From NCBI GenBank assembly GCA_964533275.1, contig CAZHJK010000028.1, forward strand, positions 1 through 29,141: a stretch of DNA of 29,141 nt, given 5' to 3'. Of this stretch, positions 16,341 to 23,094 are shown in pieces. Every line of letters starts with the position of its first letter. The stretch's first letter is position 1. Origin of the DNA: CAZHJK01 sp964533275. Lineage in GTDB: Bacteria; Bacillota; Clostridia; Eubacteriales; Garciellaceae. The notes below the pieces were generated by a model, which searched no databases, had not been told where the DNA came from, and was given only the letters and a program-made list of their open reading frames with translations. Both the position numbers and the translations under genes were made by a program.

Positions 16341-17090
16341 TTAATTCACTCCTTTCTCATTACGTGATATTTTAAATGGTCTCCCCAACCCAAGATTAAC
16401 TTTACCATTCATTCTGGGAGGCATATTTAGTTCATCTAATATTGGCAAAACAGGAATAGAATAATCATCATCAAAGCAACAAATTAAATCCAGTGAAAAT
16501 ACAGTTTCTATCTCATTAGCTATATTTTTAATAACATTTAATATTTCTTTTGTTTTTTCAAAAGGTATTGTGAATTCAATTATTGCGGATAATATTAACT
16601 CATTCCTATATTCTGCTTTGAATTCTCCTGTATTTGCATCAGCCATTAATTGAGTAAGTGGATTATTTTTTTCATATTTAATGCCACTTTTAGAAAGAGC
16701 AATGCAAACTTTTTCTATATCGACTACCTTTGTACCCACATATGGGCGCCCCATTTCTACGGCAATACCAATTTCACCTCTGCATACACGTCCTGTAACA
16801 TCATTTGTTTTTACTTCCTCTGTTCCACGGCCCGAAATTTTAGTAGCCTTATGTGTAGTTGCAGGGTCACTAAAAAATCTTCTAATTTCTCTCTCTGAGT
16901 TAATACATTCTTCAGGTTCATAAATTGCCTTAGTAGGGCACTTAATTACCTCATTCCTAATACAATTTCCACATTCGAAACAACTTTCTTGATTGATAAC
17001 AGCTAACTTATCGACTATAGAAATTGCATCTGACGGGCAAAACGGAACACAAATACCACAACCAATACATTTATTTTTGTCTATTTTCAT
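16341..17090 (-). CDS. 4Fe-4S dicluster protein of unknown function
   Basis: This protein is 249 residues from the ATG at 17090, which follows AAGGAGGAGCTT; the longer frame to 17141 lacks a ribosome site. The N-terminal 55 residues are a ferredoxin domain: CIGCGICVPFCPSDA, then CFECGNCI with a CPTKAI end. The second motif is slightly irregular. The remaining 190 residues contain KISGRGTEEVKTNDVTGR, VCRGEIGIAVEMGRPYVGTK and an ACT-like alternation of strands and helices (AIIEFTIPFEKTKEIL). Function is unknown. It is the first gene of the transporter/aldolase cluster, with the LacI gene just upstream. Confidence 0.65.
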   Translation of the reverse strand: MKIDKNKCIGCGICVPFCPSDAISIVDKLAVINQESCFECGNCIRNEVIKCPTKAIYEPEECINSEREIRRFFSDPATTHKATKISGRGTEEVKTNDVTGRVCRGEIGIAVEMGRPYVGTKVVDIEKVCIALSKSGIKYEKNNPLTQLMADANTGEFKAEYRNELILSAIIEFTIPFEKTKEILNVIKNIANEIETVFSLDLICCFDDDYSIPVLPILDELNMPPRMNGKVNLGLGRPFKISRNEKGVN

Positions 17091-17203
17091 AAGCTCCTCC
17101 TTACATTTACTGCTAATTTTGAATCTTATATTCTTTTTCATATATTTGATTTTCTAATGTTAATATTTTATATATTCACCCCCCATAAATCATTCATAAA
17201 ACC

Positions 17204-17242
17204 CTATGTGTACCGGTTAACAAAAAGCATAAAAACACCTCC
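17204..17242 (-). promoter_or_regulatory. Operator-like site and mini-ORF before the 4Fe-4S gene
   Basis: GTTAACCGGTAC (on the minus strand, within 17210-17222) is a LacI-type near-palindrome with a CCGG centre. It shares CGGTTAAC with the end of the 13-bp array at 18435-18486. Overlapping it is an 8-codon frame, GGAGGTG-TTTTT-ATG (ATG at 17230) to TAG at 17204, reading MLFVNRYT. A weak promoter (TTGTTA, 17 bases, TTTATG) would place the site over the -35. Confidence 0.4.
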
Positions 17243-17250
17243 AAATTTAA

Positions 17251-18312
17251 TTATAGTTTATCCTTTGTAAAAATTTGTTCAGTTGATTTTCTTTCATTTA
17301 GCTGTCCTTCAAGCTTAATAATTTTAGCTTTATATGGAAATCCCGTTTTTATTCTCTCAACTAGAAGTTCTGTTGCCATTATTCCTGTTTCATATAAGGG
17401 TTGAGTAACTGTTGTAATCCCTGGTTCAATAAGGGAAGCCCAATTCCATGCATCATAACCACAAAGACCTAACTGTGCAGGAATCTTCACATTCATATTT
17501 TGTAATACTTTAATTGTTTTATGTAGTATTTCAGCATCACAAGCCATAACAGCTATACGTTCATCGTGATAAGATTTAAAGAACTGTTGAATTTCTTCTT
17601 TAATATTAGAGTGAATTTTTTCACTAATGCGTGGGAACCTATCCACTCTTGCAATGAATTTAGATACTTCTTTTGTAAAATGTTGATTAGCAAATTCAAT
17701 AAATGCTTGCTCTCTCCATGTTTTAGTGCTTATTTCTAAGGTATTATCAGTAATGAACATAATTTTTTTATAACCATTATCCCACATATGTTTTAGTGCC
17801 TTCTTTACGAGAGAAAAATGGTCAATAAAAACAGCATCATGCATCCAACCATCTTGAAAACGGTTAGCCATAACTATTGGAATATTTTTATTATATACAT
17901 TATAATAAAAATCAAAATTTGTGCTTGTCGGGCTTAGAATTATACCATCTACTTGTTGATCAATACATGCCCGAAGATATTCCTTTTCCCTTTCTATATC
18001 ATTATAGCTATTATAAATAATAAAACTATAGCCATTATCGAAGCAAGCATCTGAAATGCCTCTAACAAGTAATGAAACTAATTGATTATCTAAACTATGA
18101 ATTATAACACCAATCAATTTACTTTCCTTTGATCTTAGGCTACGTGCAATAGTATTAGGGCGATAGTTAAGTTCATCTATAATATCTGAAATCCTTTTAC
18201 ATGTTTCCTCAGACATATACTCGCATTTATTGTTTAAAAACCGAGATATTGTTGTTTTAGACACACCAGCTTTTTCTGCTATATCTTTAATTGTTATTTT
18301 CTGTTTTTCCAT
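17251..18312 (-). CDS. LacI-family transcriptional regulator
   Basis: This 353-residue protein has an N-terminal LacI helix-turn-helix (ITIKDIAEKAGVSKTTISRF, then LNN), the hinge helix RPNTIARSLRSKES (about 52-65) and a periplasmic-binding-protein-like sensor domain (IGVIIHSLDNQLVSLLVRGI... to about 345; LCGYDAWNWA and GITTVTQPLYETG near the end). It starts at ATG behind AAGGAG. It lies directly upstream of, and on the same strand as, the 4Fe-4S/tctCBA/aldolase cluster, so it most likely controls that cluster in response to the transported compound. The ligand cannot be read from sequence. Confidence 0.88.
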   Translation of the reverse strand: MEKQKITIKDIAEKAGVSKTTISRFLNNKCEYMSEETCKRISDIIDELNYRPNTIARSLRSKESKLIGVIIHSLDNQLVSLLVRGISDACFDNGYSFIIYNSYNDIEREKEYLRACIDQQVDGIILSPTSTNFDFYYNVYNKNIPIVMANRFQDGWMHDAVFIDHFSLVKKALKHMWDNGYKKIMFITDNTLEISTKTWREQAFIEFANQHFTKEVSKFIARVDRFPRISEKIHSNIKEEIQQFFKSYHDERIAVMACDAEILHKTIKVLQNMNVKIPAQLGLCGYDAWNWASLIEPGITTVTQPLYETGIMATELLVERIKTGFPYKAKIIKLEGQLNERKSTEQIFTKDKL

Positions 18313-18434
18313 GAAAAATGCTCCTTGTACAATAATTATTAAAAAATTGTTATAATAGATAGACGCAATTAGTTAATATCATAATTTTATATGCTGGTTT
18401 GAAATAGTGTTTTGTTGTGATGACTTGTAGCTAT

Positions 18435-18486
18435 TATAGTTTATCGGTATAGTTTATCGGTATAGTTTATCGGTATAGTTTATCGG
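18435..18486. repeat. Four perfect tandem copies of a 13-bp unit (putative operator array)
   Basis: The unit TATAGTTTATCGG is repeated four times without a mismatch and followed by TTAAC, giving ATCGGTTAAC at the end. Each junction contains TTATCGGTATA, an imperfect palindrome around CG as in LacI-family operators. It lies 122 bp upstream of the LacI gene start. Confidence 0.85.
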
Positions 18487-18851
18487 TTAACTTAAATTTA
18501 TCATACTATTTTGAATATTATATGTCAAGAGTTTTTTTGTATTTCTTAATTTAATTTTATTTATTCTTTATTTTTTTATTATCAAACTAATTACCTTCTA
18601 AAACTCTCCACCGTATTATTTGAAAACTAATCCACCTTTAACATATAATTATCCTTTAAATATATATTAATGGTGAGTGAAGTTAATAAGATTAGATCAA
18701 AAGCTGAAGTATCAATTATATAGTGTAATCAAGAAAATAAAAAATACTGGACCAAAATCAGATGAATAGGTTATTAGAAAGATTAATTCTCATCTATAAT
18801 TAACCTTATAGCTACCAAACTCCTTGGGAATTACTTAGGATGCACTTTCAT

Positions 18852-18925
18852 TGACTAGCGTCGAGGACAGCTTGGCTAGTCACGCTCCTATAATAGTAGA
18901 CGGTTAACAACTAGCTAACCGTCTA
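18852..18925. terminator. Two hairpins downstream of the M20 gene
   Basis: TGACTAGC (18852-18859) pairs with GCTAGTCA (18875-18882), and TAGACGGTTA (18897-18906) pairs with TAACCGTCTA (18916-18925). The second lies 16 bp after the amidohydrolase stop codon. A U-run is weak on either strand, so strength of termination is uncertain. Confidence 0.45.
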
Positions 18926-18940
18926 TTTGTGTATAACATC

Positions 18941-20116
18941 CTATTTATTTTCCTTAAGAAAATCAAAGGCAAATTGTGCATATAGTGCAGATCCTCTATG
19001 CAAAACATCCTCATCTACAGTAAATTCGCTATGGTGATTGGAATACACAATACCTTTTTCCTTATTTAAACAACCTAAAAATCCATAAAATCCTGGAACC
19101 TTCTCCATTAGAAAAGCGAAATCCTCTGAACCCATTAGCTTATTCATAGGAGCAAGGGATTCTTCACCATATAATTTAATAGCAGCATTTTGTGCTATAC
19201 GATTAATGTGTTCATGTTCATTAATGATAGGTCCCGGCAGATATGAATATTCAAGTGTTGCTTCACATCCAAGAGCTTTTGCAGTATTTGTGATAATTTC
19301 TCTTAAATCGGCTTCTATTTGTCCCCTTAGCTCACGGGAATAGGTACGAATAGTTCCTTCCATGTCAACATTATCTGCTATAATATTAAACCTATTTCCA
19401 CCATTGATTTTACCAACAGTTACCACCAATGGATTGGTTGGATCATTTACTCTGCTTACATAGGTCTGGATATTCATTACAATAGAGGAAGCAGCTACTA
19501 CAGCATCCTTACCTAAATGAGGAGCAGAACCATGGCTAGACACACCTTTTACATTTAACTTAAAGGTATCACAGGAAGCCATTCTATCTCCTGATTCAAA
19601 ATTAATAAAGGGTGCATCAACTGTTCCCCATACATGCATTCCGAATACCGCATCAACATCATCTAAATAACCTTTTTCTACATAATACTTTGCACCCTGT
19701 GCAGTTTCTTCTGCAGCTTGGAAAATAAGTTTAATGTCACCTTCTAATTCATCCTTTAATTCTACAAGGATTTTAGCAGCCCCTAAAAGCATTGACATAT
19801 GAGCATCATGGCCACAGGCATGCATCTTTCCAGGATGGGTAGATGCAAAGGGTAGCCCTGTTTTTTCTTCAACAGGAAGGGCATCAATATCAGCACGAAG
19901 CATTACAGTTTTCCCAGGCTTTCCTCCCTTAATCAAACCTAAAAGTCCTGTATAGTCAGGGAAGGTAGTTACCTCAATTCCCATGTTTTCAAGATCTTCC
20001 ACTAAATTCTTAGTGGTCTTTACTTCTTCATGACTAAGCTCTGGAATACTATGATAGAATCTTCTTCTTTCTATTATATAATCATTATATTTTTTAGCTA
20101 ATTCTTTTATATTCAC
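18941..20116 (-). CDS. M20-family amidohydrolase (N-acyl-amino-acid deacylase-like)
   Basis: This 391-residue zinc peptidase/deacylase is of the M20D subfamily. Metal and catalytic motifs are MHACGHDAHMSMLLGAAK (about 100-117), FQAAEETAQGAKYYVEKG with the acid-base Glu pair, VFGMHVWG, and the C-terminal SNHHSEFTVDE ligand region. A dimerisation lid domain with VSSHGSAPHLGKDAV is present. Such enzymes remove acyl groups from amino acids or cysteine conjugates in the cytoplasm. Start is GTG behind AGGAGGT. It is last in the sigma-54-dependent unit with a cysteine desulfidase homologue and a transporter, which suggests an N-acyl or conjugated sulfur amino acid as substrate. Confidence 0.85.
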   Translation of the reverse strand: MNIKELAKKYNDYIIERRRFYHSIPELSHEEVKTTKNLVEDLENMGIEVTTFPDYTGLLGLIKGGKPGKTVMLRADIDALPVEEKTGLPFASTHPGKMHACGHDAHMSMLLGAAKILVELKDELEGDIKLIFQAAEETAQGAKYYVEKGYLDDVDAVFGMHVWGTVDAPFINFESGDRMASCDTFKLNVKGVSSHGSAPHLGKDAVVAASSIVMNIQTYVSRVNDPTNPLVVTVGKINGGNRFNIIADNVDMEGTIRTYSRELRGQIEADLREIITNTAKALGCEATLEYSYLPGPIINEHEHINRIAQNAAIKLYGEESLAPMNKLMGSEDFAFLMEKVPGFYGFLGCLNKEKGIVYSNHHSEFTVDEDVLHRGSALYAQFAFDFLKENK

Positions 20117-20146
20117 TATTTTACCTCCTAGTATATTGTGATTTAT

Positions 20147-20182
20147 AAATTTGCCTAGATAGACTCCTACCTAGGCAAATTT
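20147..20182 (-). other. Intercistronic hairpin between transporter and amidohydrolase
   Basis: AAATTTGCCTAG (20147-20158) and CTAGGCAAATTT (20171-20182) form a perfect 12-bp stem with a 12-base loop. No clear U-run follows on the minus strand beyond the stem. It may reduce read-through to, or stabilise, the flanking messages. Confidence 0.55.
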
Positions 20183-20216
20183 AATAGCTTTGAGACTTTC
20201 GTCTATTATTTTGTTT

Positions 20217-21413
20217 TTATAGAAGGTTTGCAAAAACTCCTGCAATAATTACTGAAGTTATTGTTACTGAAACAAATCCGCCTACCAACATCATTGGAAG
20301 CATTTTTCCCATTAGAAACTCTTTTTCCTCTGGAGTATTTGCCATTGCATTACAAACCTCTTCAGTGATAACAGCATTTGGAGGGAACCCATAAAGCGAT
20401 GTTAGGGAAACGGCAAAGGCCATGTTCCAGCTAACTCCAAAGAACTTCCCTGCAATAATGGACATTATAGCCATACCAGTCACACCTAAAACGATTATAA
20501 TCGCCATAGGTCCAATGGCTGCTCCTAGGATTTCTGGAGTGGCATCCTTTAAACCGGAGAATATATAAACCATTAGAATAAACATTAAAAATCCGTATGA
20601 CTTTGCTTTGTTTAAGGAATCCTTATCTAAAAATCCTATTTCTGTAAATACAATACCTAATATCAGTGCCCATACTGCTTGATTTAATCCTGTAAAAGCA
20701 CCTAATTTATTTGCAACCCATGCTACAAGCATTAGTTTTGCTAAAATAAGAGCTGGTGTAGAATACTTTGCTGGAATCGCTGGAATTAACTTTTTCTTTG
20801 GAGCTTTTTTACTATCACCTTCAGAAGCTTCCTTCCCTTTATCCTGGGTTAAGGTTGCAGCGATTTCCTCCTTGCTATGGGATTCTAGTAATTTCTTTCC
20901 TTCTTTTTTTAGCATTATGGATGTCAAAGGATATCCAACAAATCCCTGTACAGCATACATAGCAATTGCTAAGACAGCTGCTGAGGTTAATCCCTTTTCC
21001 AAGGCTGCTTCATTCATTATAGTTGCTGCTACGATACCTCCTGTTAGAGGGGGTAAACCTGAAATTACATATTCTCTTCCTGCTAGTGGCATAGCAACAA
21101 ACCAGCATAATATGATCATCCCTGCTAAACCAGCTAGGGTGATAACGATAACTTTCCATTGACCCAAAAGCTGTTTAATGCTGATAACTGTACCCATGTG
21201 TGTAATACAAAGCAGGATAACTAATAAGCCTCCTAATGGTGGCCCTAAGCCAGCCAATACTACAATATCCTCTGGGAAGAATGTCCAATACCCAATTAGA
21301 AATAAAGCTGCTGTTACAAACACTGATGGAACCCATGCTTTTGTTTTCGCGCCTACAAATTCACCTATATAGTAGACACTTGCTACAATTAAAAATGCAA
21401 CAATATTATCCAT
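20217..21413 (-). CDS. Putative membrane transporter, ion-transporter-like fold
   Basis: This 398-residue membrane protein has about ten helices in two halves, split by a charged cytoplasmic loop (about 173-215, rich in Lys/Glu/Asp). Each half has a glycine/proline re-entrant-like segment: SGLPPLTGGIVAATIMNEAA in the first half and SLYGFPPNAVITEEVCNAM in the second. This resembles the layout of GltS/CitS-type secondary carriers, though I cannot name the family with certainty. It lies between the desulfidase homologue and the amidohydrolase, so it probably imports their substrate. ATG follows AAGGAGGT. Confidence 0.6.
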   Translation of the reverse strand: MDNIVAFLIVASVYYIGEFVGAKTKAWVPSVFVTAALFLIGYWTFFPEDIVVLAGLGPPLGGLLVILLCITHMGTVISIKQLLGQWKVIVITLAGLAGMIILCWFVAMPLAGREYVISGLPPLTGGIVAATIMNEAALEKGLTSAAVLAIAMYAVQGFVGYPLTSIMLKKEGKKLLESHSKEEIAATLTQDKGKEASEGDSKKAPKKKLIPAIPAKYSTPALILAKLMLVAWVANKLGAFTGLNQAVWALILGIVFTEIGFLDKDSLNKAKSYGFLMFILMVYIFSGLKDATPEILGAAIGPMAIIIVLGVTGMAIMSIIAGKFFGVSWNMAFAVSLTSLYGFPPNAVITEEVCNAMANTPEEKEFLMGKMLPMMLVGGFVSVTITSVIIAGVFANLL

Positions 21414-21435
21414 TAATAGTACCTCCTTTTTAGAT

Positions 21436-22734
21436 TTATTTATTTTTTTGTAACATGATGCCTAATATAGTTTGATCCGTATTACTCATTCCTACCTTAG
21501 AAAGTTCGGCAAGATTTTTTACGGATTCTTCAGCTGTTTCCCCTAGTATTCCATTATCACAGGGAATGCTATTATCCTTTAGTGCCATATATGAAGCATC
21601 TGCTGCAGCATTTACAGATATTGCTAACTTATATGCACATCCAATTTTTGCTCCATCACATATCATGCCAGATAGACCAGCAATCATATTGCTTATGGAT
21701 GATTTCATTTGTTCCCTGCTCCCACCATAGAGATAGGTAAGGGCAGCTGAACATCCAACACCAGCTGCAACACCACAGCCGCAGACTGGGGAAAGAACGC
21801 CAATGTGAACCTTTACATAAATTGTTACCAAATGACTTATTGTGACAGCTCGTATCACCTTTTCTTGAGATAGTTCCAAAGCATTTCCAATATAGGTAGC
21901 TGGGATGATTGCAACCAATCCATGGTTTCCAGATCCAGCACTACTCATTACCGGTAGAGGAAAACCTACCATTCTAGCTTCTGAAGCAGCAACGGTGTAT
22001 GCCTTAGCCTTTGCTGTTATATTCTCTGCAATATTTAAAAAGGATGATCCTATACTGCTATTTAGTTCGTCAGAAAGTCCCACCCCTGCCATACGCATGT
22101 TCATTTCCATTCCATCTTGAATGAATTCGATATCTTTAATATCCACATTATCAACAAAATCAAATAGTTCATCAAAGGAGTAGTTTTTTATGTCATACTT
22201 TATTTCCCTCTCCTGATGTTGGTTCACCTGAGATGGTTGGTCCCCATTATAGGCTTGGCATTTATCAAGCAATATTTGTTGGTCTTTTCTTTCAAACACA
22301 ATATTTGTATGTGAGTTTTCTATTATAACACATGAATTAGAATTTTGTCCTGTAGCTTCAACACAAATATAAAGTTCCTTTTTTTCCCTGTCATAGTCTA
22401 GCTGTATATTATTTGTTTCTACTATTTTAAGGGCAGCGTCAATATCCTCCTGGGTAACCTCTTTAAGGGCTTCTAGGGCATATTCTGATTTCCCAACTAC
22501 CAATGAAAGAGCTGCTGCAAAGATAATACCTCGCTCTTCAGTTCCTGGTATTCCAACAACTAAACCATTTTTTAGTATATTCTTATCTGTGGTGATTTTT
22601 AATTCTTTCACTTCTTCATTTAATATTTCCTTAGCTCTAGCAACTGCATATGCAACAGCACCTGGCTCAGTACAACCTAAGGCAGGTTTCACTTGATCCT
22701 TTAGGATTTTAAGTATATTCTTAGTATCTGTCAT
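21436..22734 (-). CDS. L-cysteine desulfidase family protein (CyuA/YhaM, UPF0597)
   Basis: This 432-residue protein is of the UPF0597/CdsB family, whose characterised members (M. jannaschii CdsB, E. coli CyuA) split L-cysteine to pyruvate, ammonia and sulfide using an Fe-S cluster. Seen motifs are ALGCTEPGAVAYAVARAKE with Cys21, SSAGSGNHGLVAIIPA, SPVCGCGVAAGVGCSAAL and MICDGAKIGCAYKLAISV. These supply the conserved Cys residues that can hold the cluster. The family is also annotated as serine dehydratase alpha-like. It is the first gene behind a -24/-12 promoter; ATG follows AAGGAGGTG. Pyruvate formed would feed the por enzyme. Confidence 0.85.
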   Translation of the reverse strand: MTDTKNILKILKDQVKPALGCTEPGAVAYAVARAKEILNEEVKELKITTDKNILKNGLVVGIPGTEERGIIFAAALSLVVGKSEYALEALKEVTQEDIDAALKIVETNNIQLDYDREKKELYICVEATGQNSNSCVIIENSHTNIVFERKDQQILLDKCQAYNGDQPSQVNQHQEREIKYDIKNYSFDELFDFVDNVDIKDIEFIQDGMEMNMRMAGVGLSDELNSSIGSSFLNIAENITAKAKAYTVAASEARMVGFPLPVMSSAGSGNHGLVAIIPATYIGNALELSQEKVIRAVTISHLVTIYVKVHIGVLSPVCGCGVAAGVGCSAALTYLYGGSREQMKSSISNMIAGLSGMICDGAKIGCAYKLAISVNAAADASYMALKDNSIPCDNGILGETAEESVKNLAELSKVGMSNTDQTILGIMLQKNK

Positions 22735-22771
22735 AAATTCACCTCCTTATAAACCTCTCGCTTTCTATAGT

Positions 22772-22788
22772 TGCAATTTATATGCCAA
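22772..22788 (-). promoter_or_regulatory. Sigma-54 (-24/-12) promoter of the desulfidase operon
   Basis: The minus strand reads TTGGCATATAAATTGCA. The invariant GG and GC are separated by exactly 10 bases, matching TGGCAC-N5-TTGC with one change. Transcription would begin near 22761, about 27 bases before the ATG. A sigma-54 activator is encoded divergently 306 bp away, which makes this a strong call. Confidence 0.85.
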
Positions 22789-22973
22789 GTATATTTATTT
22801 TCACAAAAACAAGTCATAATCACTTCTATAGGGTGTTTCAGAATATTTTTAATAATATTAATATACAAGCTCTTTCTCATATTTAATAAATCCAATTCAT
22901 GAATATTAGTATTACATGGCTACAGCCTTCACAGGTATGTAAATATTTATAATTTTTCAAATTTAATAATGGA

Positions 22974-23011
22974 TTTATCATTTTTGATAAACTTTACTGA
23001 TAAGCAGTAAA
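22974..23011. promoter_or_regulatory. Paired inverted repeats, likely activator-binding sites
   Basis: TTTATCA-TTTT-TGATAAA (22974-22991) and TTTACTG-ATAAG-CAGTAAA (22993-23011) are two adjacent perfect 7-bp inverted repeats. They lie about 190-225 bp upstream of the -24/-12 element and about 85-120 bp before the activator gene, in the range typical of enhancer-like upstream activating sequences. The two palindromes differ in their central bases. Confidence 0.55.
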
Positions 23012-23094
23012 CATGATAAAATAACTTATAAATGAATTTTAAAAGCGAAAAAATTTAATTATTGAATAATAGAAACTAAAGGAAGGGGTCCATT

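Larger units (their letters stand above)
18313..18940. other. 628-bp intergenic region upstream of the LacI gene
   Basis: This gap holds the LacI gene's promoter region, the 13-bp tandem array (18435-18486) and two hairpins near its right end (18852-18882 and 18897-18925). Between about 18500 and 18850 I see no gene or structured element, only AT-rich DNA. Confidence 0.6.
22735..23094. other. Divergent control region of the sigma-54 module
   Basis: This 360-bp gap between the desulfidase gene and its divergent activator holds the -24/-12 promoter and two inverted repeats, listed separately. The remaining AT-rich DNA shows no gene. Confidence 0.7.

Noticed and set aside
17208..17222. cre site for CcpA at TGTACCGGTTAACA
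   Set aside because: Two core positions deviate from the TGWAANCGNTNWCA consensus. A site for the adjacent LacI regulator is simpler.
18435..18486. CRISPR array
   Set aside because: The units are directly adjacent 13-mers without spacers, and no cas gene is nearby.
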